NCBI GenBank assembly: GCA_020055645.1
Contig: CM034547.1
Span: forward strand, 57,910,909-57,974,908
Reading direction: 5' to 3'
Origin: Tomocerus qinae
Taxonomy: Eukaryota; Arthropoda; Collembola; Entomobryomorpha; Tomoceridae
Length of the DNA stretch: 64,000 bases
Shown: positions 30,963 through 45,900 of the stretch, one piece after another
Position numbering within the stretch: position 1 is the stretch's first letter
Layout of the letters: each line of letters begins with the position of its first letter
Notes under the pieces: generated by a model
The model's input: the letters and a program-made list of their open reading frames with translations, nothing else
Told to the model about the DNA's origin: nothing
The model's database searches: none
Made by a program: the position numbers and the translations under genes

Positions 30963-33900
30963 ATGAGTGCTGCTAGTGTGGCGTTAGATTTGAGTGCTAC
31001 TCCTCGTTCCAGTAACACCAGCAGCGTTTCTCTACCGCAAAACTTAAGTCTTTCACCGTCCAATAATGTAAGTAGAACCTCGTCGATTAATAACGGTAAT
31101 AAAAGTCCAGGGGAATTTCCGAGTGGTTTGAGTGGTAACGCAATAAATAGTATCACTTCTTCGCCTTATATTTCTGTGTCCTCCACGCCATCATCGAACC
31201 TCGGTAAAATAGGCGAACCTGATATTTATGGGGACTCCCAACCCCCATATCTTCATCAGTATGATAGAAGCGATGGAAACAATCTGTCCAATAGTCTTCC
31301 ACCTACAGTTATATTGGAAAGAAGTCCAATAGTTGTGCCGTCGCCTTCTCCTGGAAATCATGACATAGATCCTTTCGTTGTAACTGTAAGAAATTCTCCG
31401 AGTAAACTTGGGAAAAGCAATAGCGCTTCATTTATTGGAAAAAGTCCTCCCGCAGGAAGCATCGCTTTAGGAATTGGCAGTGGAGCATCCAATTCTAAGA
31501 CAGGACCTCGACTTGCTCTATATAGAAGTAATAGCAGTTTAGATTTACTCGACAGAGAAAATTACTACCACCATCGCTCATCGCTGGGAGTAGCAAAATT
31601 AAGTCAACAGTATCAACATCACCACATTGCCCATCCACAGCAGTTATTGCAAATTCCGAATAGCCAGCAACAAGGGCACAGTCAGCATACACATCTGAAG
31701 ACGTACAATCATCAGCACAATAGAAACTCTGCTAAACCGGAACAACATCAGTACACTGGATGTTTCACCAGAAGAAAAGATTTTGGAAGTCATGGTTCTA
31801 TTGATATGCTCTCTAATCATGTTGGCTGTCCCGCAACAGTTACTCCTCTAAAAAGCGAAAGAAGTGGATCTTTAGGCAATAACAATTCCAATTTTTTATC
31901 GTTAGTTGCCTCCAGTATGAGCAGAGACAGAAGAGGCTCATTTGATGTACATGATGAAAGCGTTTCCAGCAATTCTAATAGCTTGTCAGTACCAGGTGTC
32001 ACCACAATAACTGGGAAAAAAGATACAAATGTGAAAGAAACAGCAAGTCCACGGCTTCGTTACAAGTTCCAAAAGTTATGGGAGCATAAGGAAAAAGTCG
32101 GAAGCTCGTCACATACCAATAACATTACATCGACAGCCGTTGACGGTTCTTCTGGAAATAAAGGAAGTACTTCAATATCTACAAGCAAGACGGAAGCGTC
32201 AATTTTTCGTAAGCTGAGAGGAGGCTCCACCACTTCCCGTGGTAATGCAAACACTAAAAGTCTCCCAGAGTCTGTCAAGTTCGATCTTAATTCCACCATG
32301 CCTGCAAGTATAGATATCGCCCATCAACAAGAACCAGATGTAAAAATAGTTTGCCGACATAGTGGAAATCCTGGGTATATGGAGGAACGTTATCGACGGC
32401 GTGTGTTTGCTCATTACGATTGTCAAAGTGTCTCCGCAAATATCTCTTATGCTGCAAGGCTTAGAGGACTTTTGTCAAAGAGACGCAATACAACAACAGG
32501 TGCTTCTGCAGCGTCATTGGGCCATAGACCTATTTCCTCACCTCCAAATGCCTCACTGAGTAATATTCCGGGTCCTACTCTTCTTCCAAATAATAATGAC
32601 AACAATCCTAGTCTTGACGTCGTACCTGCTGAAGAACCGGATACTGGAGATGGAAAATCGAATGCATTAGTTCTCAAGTAAGTACAGCTCTTGTATAATT
32701 TTACGCTGACTAAAGCTCCGCCTTTGTTAGCAGGCATCGACACATGAATCTTGTAAACAATCATATAAACTAAGTATAAATTGTCTGAAATCCGTAAAAT
32801 ATCTATGGTATGCTCTAAATATGCTGCAAGTAATCACAGTAATCAGTCATTACTAGTCGACGTATTCGAGTACCACTTTAGCTATTTGGGTCCTAAATAC
32901 TTTAAGTGCTGTTTGTATTTGTATAAGAGGATTATCTCTAACCTACTAATTTTGATCCTCCAATGCTTGTGGTTCTAGTTGTCCGTACTTTCGCAATGAA
33001 GTTGGTGGTGAAGAAGAAAGAATCGTTTGCTTAACACGACTGAAGAAATCCAATAAGTCTTTAAATCGCCACAGAAGAAATTACATTCATTTTACTTCTT
33101 CAGGATCAAGTATTGGTAACACGGGAATTGTAGGCGACGGACACACCTCATTAAGTTTAGGACGAAGTGTTGGTGGCTGTGGTAATCGTATGTTTGTTCA
33201 AACCCCTTACGATGAAACATACCATCGGTCTCAACACGCTCGTGGTGTATCTCTTCTTGAATGGAATCCTGGAAACACTCACTGGCTCCAGGGATGTTGT
33301 CCTTATATTAATAGATCAACGCGACAATCTTACCTGGAGGCTGTGGACCTTGGCGCTGCATACTACCGAAAATATTTCCATAGACAAGGTAAATAACATT
33401 CGTTTGTTATATGAATTGCTAAAATCGGAATTAGTAATGCAGTGCTTAAAACTTGAGGATTATATTATTATATACATAATGATAATCACAGTTATCAGAA
33501 GCATTATAATGTGTAGATAGCATGGACAGTGAGAGTCAATTATTACGTTATCTGTCATGTTGGCATGTACAATGCTTCAAAAAGGATTCCAAGTTATTTT
33601 TAGCTGCCAAAGTTTTATAGAATATAATGTGGGAAGGGAGATATAAGGCAGTAGAGGAGTCTATTATTATATTATGCGATGCACAAAATTCAGTGCTTAC
33701 TAGCCTTAGACAATCTGTATGGTATTTTTGTTCAGCATGAAATGAATAAAATAAAAAGAATGTTATAAAAAGTTAAAAGAGATATTGTTCGTAGCTGTAG
33801 GGCTGATGATGTGACGATGAATGCTGTAGGGGAAAGGATCGGTGAGCTGGAGGATAAGCTTCGTTGATTTTATAGCATGGATGAGTTTCAGTAGTATCAT

Positions 33901-36900
33901 ATAAGTCTGTTTAGTTTAGGGAAGGAAAAGAACAAAGGAAGTAAAAGAACCTTTTTACTCATTTAGGTATATCCAAAATCGACAAGTCACTGTTACTCAT
34001 TATATTGGTCTTTAAAGCTACCATCGTCAATGTCAATACCTAGTCCAAGACTTAGAAATGCTTTTAAATGTAAGTATTTGAATGAAGGATCTGTTAGCAA
34101 CCTACAGCCCATCGTAGAAGATAAAGTATTTATTAACTTGTACCCTGATACGGTACACGTTTATTTATTTAAGTTAAGATTCCCTTGCTTACTACTAAAA
34201 CAAAGGTGTTAATATGTCTTTGGTAGGTACAATATATGGTTGTAATTTTAATCATACCTGCTTAGATTTTTTTTCTACATACCTTCTCAAGTTCACATGA
34301 CTTGGGACGTCTTGCGTACTATGCGTGCGTGCTGTAATGTGATGTAAATATTTAATTGTTTGTATTGTACAAAGTACAAATAACTTAACATGCAAAATTG
34401 TAAGTTTTGAAATATAACGAAACATTTCGACTTCAGTAAATGTGACTTGCTGTCCGCATATATGTTTCATTCAAACTTATTCAAATCTTCTGAACATATG
34501 TCTTAAAATGTTTTGGATTAAGTATCTTTCGTAGGTTCGGTGCTAATCATGATCATGTCGTAGTTATGTAGTTTAGTTTTTATTTATACCATCGTATTTA
34601 TAGTTACGAGTAATATGAAAACATGTGTATGCAGTATGCCTGACTGCTTTCTCGCTGTTATAACCAAAACTATTTTTTCCATTTTCCTGTACACCTAAAT
34701 CAGTCAAAATAAAAATGTCATATTTGTGAATTTGAATGTTTAACATTTCATTTACGTGAGTCAATATTAATGAGATGAGGGAGAGGAGAGGACAGAGCAT
34801 GTCATTTGGATTCCTAATCCTTGTCATGAATTTTGTTGGTATATGGAGCAATAGAGCTTACTCATTTAAGATGATGAATGAGCCGCAGCGTGAAGGAATA
34901 TTCCTCCCCCACCCTCTCCAGTTTCTTCGTTTATCTTTACTTTTTACAAAAGTCTATTTTATAGAGCGAACATATTACTCTCTTCGAACTTCAAAACAGT
35001 CATCAATTTGGTTGTTAAATACTAAACACATCACATACTTACAAAGTAATGTTCTAGAGTAAGATTAGTTAGTAAGGTACTGTACACAAATAGCATTATA
35101 AATACTTTGTTCAGCGTCAGCGAAGCGACGTCTTCTCACTCACATCATCCCAAGCTACAGCCCCTCATCTTTCCCTTCATCGCTTTACTCATAGGGTAGC
35201 TTTTTTGTTCAAGTCGCTAAGGTAGAGTAAGCTTATGAAGTACAATCTTGTTTAAGTACGTTTTTTAAACATTTTTTCACATTTAAACAAAAGCTAGACT
35301 TTTTGTTACACACAAGCATTAGCATTGCCTTTGTGTTTTAGCCATATAATACAGAACAGCGTGCAACAATGTTCACAGGAATTTTTGCAATTTTGGATGT
35401 AAAAGAATTGACTAATCTGTGTTAGGAAGACGCAATAAAAGAGTTCACGCTTTCAAAAACAGTTCATGGTCTATGAGCAATGTCTTCTAACACTAGTATT
35501 ATTTACTTACGAATAATACAGTATACTCAGTATAGTCTTCGTTTAACAAAAATGACATGAAAATGTACTACAACCAAATAGATATGAAGGGAGATAAGTA
35601 ATGGTAATAATAGTTAATGGGAGAATAAAATAAAAGTAGAAAAATACGTATTTCCATATCTAATCTAATTATTTACAAATGGATTCTTTATGAAATTTCA
35701 GAGCACGAGAATTGGTTTGGGAATGACGAGATTTTGGGACCGTTAGCAATAAGTGTTAAGAGAGACCGCGTTGACAATACAATTTTGAGCCCAACTGAAA
35801 ATAATAAGGAATTCAACACCAACGGATCTGTCACTCATTCTCGTTATATGTATCGACTAATTGTACGCTCTACTGAGGTAAGTATTTTTCCATTACTTGT
35901 TGCATGTGTACGAAAATTAACCATTTGTACAGTTATACAAAGTATATACACATCTTATAGTATCTCCACATTTATTTGATGTTATGTCTATCAGCATAGC
36001 ATGAGGAGAAACTGAATAGAGAATTTTTTGCATTGCACATTTTTTAGATGTATAAATACTTAAGAACTGCGTGACTAGCAATTAGCTAAATTGTGGTTTA
36101 AAGCTAAACCTTGAAGAATTGTTTTTCCTGAAGTGTTCATAATAAAGATTTACCTATACGTTAAGATTTAGTTCATTCAAGAAGCCATTCACATTCACAT
36201 ACCATTCACATTAGCATTAGCCATGGTTCATCCATAATTTTGAGTATTGAATGATAATAATAATGTCCCTCTCGGTTACTATTTAACATTTAAATCGCGG
36301 CCTTTTCTGTGGATTTCCTCTTCCTATTCTTAGTACTAGTTATCTTCTACATATATCCAAATGTCCTTTGGTTTATACATTTAATGGTTCATAATAATGA
36401 ATCATCACATTATCAAAAAACTAAAGCAGGTCACGTTAATGACTAATATGTACCTTTAGCTCGTTTAAATGCGATTTAAAGCTCAACGATAAGGAAAGAC
36501 TGAATGATATGAGAAAGAGATTGTGCGTACGCGTAGGTACCTAATTTGTCGGTATTAGGATTCTTGATGCAGAAATTTAGAACCAGGGCTCATACGTATA
36601 GACGTAATAATTTGGTTGGATGCAACAAGCACAGATTTTGTGCTGTGAATTATACACATTAATGCGTGCATGAGCATTGCAGTGTACTTAGTAGGTAGCG
36701 GTTCTTAGTTACTTACGTTTTATATTGGTGTGTGGCTGTTTGTAATAGTAGTGCATAGATGACTGTATATATTTCTGCATTTTAAGTGTGAAGTGAAATG
36801 GAAATTCATAGAAAGATAGAGAAGGAATGAATGACCGTTGTTGTGTTGCCGTTGTTCGTATACACATATATTGGCCTATAGGCCTGTTAGTTTTGTTGGT

Positions 36901-39900
36901 TGAGTCATTGGGCCATGCATGCATGGCAATTCTTTTGCAATTATATCCTCTGAATCATGATGGCCATTGTCATTCATACATACGTAATAGTGTAGAGTGT
37001 AGAAGCGCATACAAAATGTAAACCAAAAGTATAACTAGGTGTATAATATTGTGGTACTTATTTACTTAATGTATTCAAGCACTATTTCATTTCATTATTT
37101 ATTTAATTACTGAATGGCATTGGCTTAGTTAATTTCCCATAGGTATGCATATGAAAATGTGCTTTGCTTAATGTGCCACATGTAACTTCCTGGCCTTAAA
37201 TTAAAACTCCATACATTTACGTAAGGTATTCTAGGAGTAGTGGTAATGGATTGGCTAATGATGGCTTAGAGCTGTTGAAACTTCTTTACTAGCGTTTAAT
37301 GATGTCGATGCATAGTAATAGTAACACTTAATAATGTAACAATGTGATTTATTTTTCTTGTGACAGCTTAACACTCTGAGAGGATCTATTTTGGAGGAGA
37401 GCGTTCCAGGTATTAAGCTCAACAGCAGTAAAGGTGGAACTCATGCCAAGGAAGTCATTGAATTTCTTCTACCGGAAATTCAACTGTCATGGTCAGTAAC
37501 TATAACTCTTTGATATTTTGATATTTCTGAACTGAGATAAACTTTAAGCCATATATACACCTATACGCTAGAAATTCTTGTTTTATCTCACTAAGTATTT
37601 CTTATTTCATTTCTGACTATGCCTTAATACTTATCATAAATACACATTACACTTACACATTTCTTAGCTTTGTTTTATCATCAGATCATGTTATGTGTTG
37701 CTGCACAGTTCTGTTCTTGAAAATGTAATTTATTAAATATTGGCCGCGTGGAGCAATGTACTTTTAATTTTGAATGGCCCTTGCAGAGCATTATGTTGCA
37801 ATGGCATATTTCAATTTTGATTTTGTATAAAAGAACATCTGTAGTCTGAAAATGAGATGCTAACAATTGTTGTCAGTTAGTCATTAAGGCTTAAAAGAGG
37901 TTACTCATAATATTCATTGCATTTATATTGTATTCTTTGCAGCCTTAAACTCGGGTTACAGAATTCAAACACAGAAGACCAGCTGCTGAAACTGGATCAA
38001 CAGATTTTAACGCATCGTCATAAAGTAGGGATAATGTATTGTAAAGCTGGTCAAGCTACAGAAGAAGAGATGTATAATAACGAAGAAGCCGGTCCTGCGT
38101 TCAACGAGTTCCTCGATCTTATCGGACAGCGCGTTCGCCTCAAGGGTTTCGATAAGTATACTGGTGGACTTGATAACAAAGGTAAACACTCTTCGACTGC
38201 TAGACTCTCCTGATTCTTACGCTTATTTGATAGTTGCATATTGCTTAGTATCTACTTAACTAACAATACCCTGTAAGCACATTCTAAAGCCTATAGCATA
38301 ATATAAGTACGACAGTATTACATCGTGTTGGTTAGATATAAAGGCTGAATCGTCTGAAGGAAGAATAAAATCCTTTAAACGTATATTTTGTTCCATATAC
38401 TTAGTATATGCTTGTACTTAATAGTTTCCTCTACATTTGTGTATGCGTTGATCATAATACGATTTTATTGTTCGACTGTAACCTGTCGAAATACGTATAT
38501 GTTATTGCATACCTTTCTTTCCATGTCGTTTTACTTAACGTATGTATGGCTTTGTACATTACAATCACATGCATCCGTTCTTCGACGTATTTGAGAATTT
38601 AAATAGGGTAGATAGTTAGTATAAACAGTATAAAGAAATATTCTGGCAATCCGATCCCCCCAAGTAACACGACGTTTGTTTGTTGTCTATGCCTTTCTTG
38701 TGCGAGTGTGATGTTAGAAGTTAAAACTAGATGAAAGTTCTGTCAGTTTTAGGAATGTTCTTTGTAACTCTGTATGTAGTCCTACTCTCATGAAGTCCCA
38801 GTAGTGTTTTCCTTAAAGAGAAGGATATTATCCCCCTACGAGGCGTGATATTCGTCTTCCAAACCAACGCAACTCTAAGACTTCTATATTTACTACGCAT
38901 CTGATCTGATCTGAACCTTACGAATCCTCTTATTCTTTTAATACAGATGAAGAGTAGCAGGAACAACTGCTAACGAAAGGCAAAGGAGTCTTTTCTTTAA
39001 ACCAAACGAATGTTTATAGTTTATATCTTGCATTCATGAACATCCTTAGTTGTATATATATAATATACGATGCAGGGCTATTTATTTCCCCATCCTTGTT
39101 CCTTGTTTCAGATTGTCAGTCCCGTCGTCGTTATGTATGTATCCATCCAAAATCTCATGAATACCGTTTGTAAATAGTGAAGACCTTCTGGGCACTGACG
39201 TGACTTGATTGGCTTAAGGCTGTAGACAGCCAGCGTGACAGTCAGGTAGCACTCCAGCACGCACAATTTACCGATCATTCTGAGCTCACCAAGTTGGCAG
39301 CCTGGCTAAAAACGCTTCAGGCATTTACTTACACTTAATACTTTATATAATATAGCAGCGCAGCGTATATGTAGTCTCCTACGTTTGCTGGTGAAGAGGG
39401 TTGTATAAGTAAAGTATGTACGAGCTAGGCTAGGGCTGCTGTAATATTATTTGCTCACCCTTGAGATAAAAAATGTCGAACGTTTTCGTTTCACCATGAG
39501 GTGAAGAGATGAATGCAGAAGAAAATGTACCTGGACAGATGAAGCCAGTTGGTACACACACGATGAAGAAAAAACTAAACCCAACCTTAGAGTTTATGTT
39601 ATGCCAAACGAACCTCAGATCAGGAGCAGATTCCTAGTGTAGACGAAATGTGGAAAATACAAAATTACAACGATTTCTTTTTCTGCAACATAGATTACAT
39701 ACCGAGGTTCTTGAGGGTCCTGCAAAGCTTCACTATATAATATAATACCTTCCATGCTAATCGTATTACGTACTATATTGTACATATGTATTTCTGTATC
39801 TAGTACATAATAGTGCTTTACATAGCTATTCATTTCTTCCTTTATGTCATGTCTCTGTCTCCTCGATTTACTTTTAGTCTCCAAACCCAGAAGGCAATAA

Positions 39901-42900
39901 AACGGACATAAAACGGCAATTTTTATTCTTTTTAGGCTGAACATCGTACTCCGAAGTTTAGTTAAAGTCTTGGAAATGGTTGTTTTAAATTTTAATGCCC
40001 CCCAAACACCATGCAGTATTTTACTTTTGCTTGGGTATGTAAGGAATGCAATAATATTTGTAGCAGTCTCTTGCTTTCATGATTAGCAACGTTTTCTGTA
40101 TGCAAACAAAAACTATGTTGAGGGCAAAAAGTTTGAACGATGTGTAACCGAAATGACTTATCGTAATTCGTAATGTGTACTAAAATCGTTTGTGTAAATG
40201 TGCACCATAAATCGGTGTGTAATTTACTGAGACGTACTGCTTTGTTAGCAATTTATACTATAATTCCGATTATATTATAGTCATGATGGTGGGGATTCTT
40301 TATCGAAGAATAATAGTTGTAGCCTATATACGGATCTCCTGGAGACGATTGTAGCTCATGTAGGCATTGTAGCGGGACATTGTATTCAAACCTGCGACTT
40401 TAGTTTAGGCTTTACGCATAAATAATTCATTTATTTAACTCATATCATAACTGTAACAAACAAGGACAGACTGAGTTTTAAACAGTTGAGTTGAGACAGT
40501 AGGTTTTAAAGTTACTTGCGTGCTTATGTAGGTACCTATAAATCAGAATGCAGCTAAAACTCAAAACAATTGTTTTTGATGTTGAAATTGTAGTTTTACT
40601 TTTCCTTTCATCCTTCTCAATTGGACAGCATAAAATTATTCAAAATTGATTAACTGCATTCTTTTGTTTTGAGAATAGAGTTTCATTAGCCTTCCTTTGA
40701 GCACACACAACTTTATCATGGGAAATTCGGCCCATAAAATATTATTGATTAACTAACAGCTTAAGAGAATGAGGATTATTAAATGCAGAAGAGCAAGCTG
40801 GCAAGAGTAACAAAAACAAAGGATATCACACGGGCCGTATTCTAATGTTGGAAAGCGAAGGCTGAAAGTAAATGTCGATGACATGAAGGGATTAGACTTT
40901 TTCGCATTAACACAGTCTATGAGTCACGCCAGGTCAGGTTAGATTATGGTTTTGCATTTTACGAAAATATAAATGAACAACGGATCTCTTTGTCACTGTC
41001 ATTTCTTGAGGGCGACTGTCTTGTCTTCATTTGAACTGTTAGGTTATTGACTGACTGGTCGGTCTATGTGAATAATGAGTTGATTATAAGCCTATGTATA
41101 CTTCCATTATGTAAATGTGGCGTACCCTGGCCCTTGCCTTGTTAAGCTTCTAATGATAACAGGAAAAGAGGATTTTAGGCATCACTCAGCAGAAATCAGT
41201 AAACGGCTGCCTATGGCCTATACATTGTTTCTATGTGACCGTCTAATGTCTAGCCTTTGGAAGGCACTTTTAGTTTTCACTTTTGGCTAGGTTAAGCCAA
41301 ATGATAAAGTGAAGCAATGTATCCATGTCTCGAGTTCTGCGGCACGACGCGTCAAAAAATTTTATTGTTGAGTGCTTTATTATCTTGTAAGAGTGTTAAA
41401 ATGATGTAAAGTGTATGCATTATGAAATACACTTTTTCTATTCATTTTTAACTAGGACCTCCAATTTCCGTGCTTTTTCTTTTCAGAATGACTACCGACA
41501 GAGTCAAAAGGACCAAATAAAATGGCCATCGTCTTGACTGAAAGCGATGAAGTACATAATAAAAATGTCTGACACAAGTTGCTAGTTGTCGTCTGCTTAT
41601 AATGATCTATGTCTGAATGTCTTATTTATTAGTGTAAGATATGCCTTTCTTTGCTTGGATTGCCATAGACTTAGACTATCTAGGGAAGGTGTTCTGGTCG
41701 TGTTATTGTCATTGCTTACGTCCTTCTCGAGAATAAAACAGTCATTCTTTAGTTGACAATCTTTTGAGCAACATTAGAAATATCACACTTTTGAGCATTG
41801 TTTAATTTGTTTTAGTTTTGGCTAGTCTTCTGGGATGATATTGTTTTTGTAATGAAATTGATATCTAAAATTGTTGTTTGATTTTCACACAGACGACTCC
41901 ACGGGACAGTATTCAGTGTATTCACAGTACCAAGATTGTGAAGTCATTTTCCACGTGTCAACTCTCCTTCCTTTTACAGCCAACAATAGACAACAAGTAA
42001 GTTCTTAAACAATGATGCTTATAAGTGAAATAGTTAGTAAGGTACATTTTATTTAATTTCTGTTCCTGATTATGAAGTTGTCATTGAACAGACTTAGTAT
42101 GATATTCACTCCTAATCAATTCATAATAATAATATTTATTACACGTTTAAAGGTGCTTTATGGAGCTAGTTTAATTGAGAATGCGTTGGTGTTAGATACG
42201 TTTGAATTTTCGATAGGTATTAACTAAGTAATAAATGTTATTACAATGGCTTTGATAACTAATCCTTTTAGTTTGGTACGTTGGTTAGGTAGATATAATA
42301 TTAACATGCTTATAATATTACAAATAGCTTCCTATTAATGCCACTTCCAGTTCAGTTGTCTTCTTTTTGCATATCATATACCACCAATGTACCACTGAGT
42401 ACATGTAATTACAGAATTATTAAGGTACCTACCTATGGCTATGAATCAAATCACGGCCATAAAAAGTGAGCCAAACTGCTCTTCATAACATTATTAAGTT
42501 TGCACTTGAGTTGAAAATCTTTTACCACCTCTGTCTATTGAGTGGATAATAAATAACAAAAGGTGGTTTTATCCATAGCAAATCATAATTTGAATTCAGG
42601 ATGGTGATTGTTGGGCTGATGACGTTTTAATAAGCAATCAAAATTTCCATTGATATTAAAATGAGATGTAACATGAGATTATGCATTCATATTCTAAACT
42701 CTATATTAATCACGAAACTACCAACCAAGTACATGTTGCAAATTTTAGACTTACGTGTACCTACATTCTATTTGAATCTATACATAGGGTGTGAAAAGTT
42801 AGCATGTAATATTGAGTATTTATTCTTATTGTTACACAGCACAGATTACATATTACAGTATGAACGTGGGCACGCACTAGGGCTGACTAACTCCACAGTT

Positions 42901-45900
42901 TTACTCGTATTTAACTATCTCCTTGTACAAAGGTGTTGCTGTTGCATTGTAATTTCATTTGTATTTATTATTACATTTTTGGTATGATATGCAATTGTGA
43001 TGAATGGATTGTACTTCAGGTTGTGTTCATGCTACATGTATATTTACACTGTGTAGATAATAAAGGGCATGGTACGATTATCTAAAGTATGGATACTTGT
43101 GTTGTATTTGTGTAGGAATAGGAAGAAATAATTTTTTATTATCTTATAAATAACTGTACAGGGAGTTAGAAAAATAATGTCTCTTCTTTTGCAGGAGTGT
43201 GGTTTGGGTTAACTAGCTTGATATTGAGTGCGTGCAGCACTACAGATATATTTGGTTAGTACTTAACAATAAAATAGTATAGAAAATACCTCTAATAGGT
43301 ACTATAACTTAAAGCTGTAAATGGTAACTTAGGCGGAACCCAATAACTCAACTCGCTTTATTCATTCTATCATCTATTTAACAATTGTGTATTGTAAATT
43401 CGATTGTGTTCTCCTTTGTTTTGCTAACAGTTTTTGTTTTAGTGAGTTTAGGTTGTAATGTCGAACAGTCGAATCCAATTCACCATGCATCGTCATGAAT
43501 GAGTACCTAAGTGCGTAGATTTATTCTCCCATTCAAATAATAGATGTGCCAAATGCATGCATATTATATGCAGTGTTACAACATTTGTTTACTTTTACAA
43601 ATATTTTCGATTTCAAACTACCAAACAATAGAATATTCAATGCACTATGTACTTAAGTTATTAATATGTACTATTTGGTACTACTGAATAGAAATGACTA
43701 GCCCAATGAAAGTTTTATTCATGATTCTATTCCTAACAAAGTCTACCTGTGTTATATACCAAAAGGAAAAGTGATTTAACAACAACAGTGTTTGCATTTA
43801 GTGTTATGGCGTACTATTTTATGCTAACTTAGATATAAATGCTATAAAATATTGATTTTCAACAGAAGTTACGTCACAATCGCCCTATTAAACGGGCAAC
43901 TTGTTGACTGTAACGAATTAATAGCAGTTTACAACTCAACAGCAGCACGAGCAAAAGCGAAGCAGTCCATATCCTTTATATTATAATGATTCTCTATATA
44001 GCATTGTTTGCCATAATAATATTCTCCATATAACATTGTTAGTTTGTCATTATGCATATAAGTCGATGTTGATATTTGATACCTCACAACCTCACCCACT
44101 CTCCGATGTACATAGATTACACGAGATACATTATCCATTCGGTTTGCATTTTTGCATTGCATGAATTTATATATTTGCATGCATAACCAGGCCACCATCA
44201 ACATCGGAAAACACAATAAGCCATATATCACCACATCGTAGTTTATATTTCAATATTTTATTTCGTTTGTTAATTTAATGTAATATAACCTACATAGGGA
44301 CAACGACATCATTAGTGAACTGTTTTAGTTCTTCTACTGCAATTTCATTGCTTGATGGATCTGTTTATGTGCAGTGTTATTTATGGTTATTACTGTTATT
44401 AGTAGTGCATATTTTATTTTTACTTAATACTGGGATACGTAGACACTGCTACTATAGTAGATCGTATGATGTTTTGATGCTATGACATGAATCATGAGTC
44501 ACAGTCAGTGCTTTCTGAAATAAAGAAAGTACTTCCTTGAGTAGCATACTGGTATTGGCGAAGGTTGGTTTAGGAGGTATTTTGGTAACGTGTCATAAAA
44601 ACATCCGTAATAGGATTTTAGTTCAAACTGTGAATATAGCTCACTGCTACAGCCGTAGTCTGTTGAAGTTAAGTTAAGTTTGAAACTACTGGGCTGAAGT
44701 TCCGTAGAAGCGTAAACCATAAAACTTGGTTTAGGTGTGAGGAAGTCAGAAGACCTAAATAGTTTATCTGACGAACGAATTCTGTTACTTTATGGACAAT
44801 TGAAACCCAGTGCATTAGTGCAGCTATAGGGTTTCTGATGTATATGATCAGGCAGGATATGTATCAGGCAAGAACACGCAATCATTTTGTGTAGCTCTTC
44901 TGACAACCTTCAAAGTAAACTAATAACTAACCGTACCACATTTTCCCTAAGTCTCAAACGTCCTACTATTATGTTTACTAATCTGTCTGTTTGTATTTTG
45001 TATTGTATATTGTATAAAGACTTTAAATATTAAATACAGATGGCAAGAAAAGATTATGAAGTTACAAAGACACAAATATAAATCATACCAGTCAAACTAC
45101 GACAGTACAAATGTACTACAGTTCACTCCATGCTCCATACTATAATTTAAAATTGTTCTGGATTGTATGAATGAAAATGATTGTGCAATAAGGTAGGAAG
45201 CACGGAACAGAAGAACAAAGCACATAAACACACACGTACAAATAGAGAGTGCAGACAAAATACACTGATTGTTTAGAACAAACAAATTGACAGAATGCAG
45301 CAATACATAAAACTAAGAAATTCATAACGCGTAAATTTGAAACAAGTATGTGTATATGGTACATGAACGTATTAAATGGTACATACTACAATAGGCTACT
45401 GCAGTCAGTCGTGCAGCTATGTAGAGTAGAGGAAGGGCTGAATATGAAAGATTTTTAGCATTATTATTGTTGTAGCAGTCTGAGTTAGTTCATGCATGCA
45501 TGCGTGCATAGATAAATTTGATATTTATTTCATGAAGTGGAAATTGAAATCGCCTACCAAAGCATGTGAAACTGTATAGTCTTGTGCTGAATTCATGTGT
45601 ATTCCTAGATTCATACTTTTAAGGGTGAAATATATTTGTATAAAGGTAAAGGATTCTAAATGTCTAGACTAGACTGACAATGAAACATGAAACTTATTAG
45701 TATGAGTATTCACAATATATACACTTTGCACGTATCACTGTAAAATTTCTAATTCTAATTGAAACGTAAGGATGTGTATAATAATATTATACAGACACGC
45801 CTACCGTATTTCGCAAATTATTTTGCAAAGAACCAGGGTCTTTCTTACGTACAAGCATTTTTAAATGGCATACTGTTTTAAGCTTTTTTAAAGCAATACC

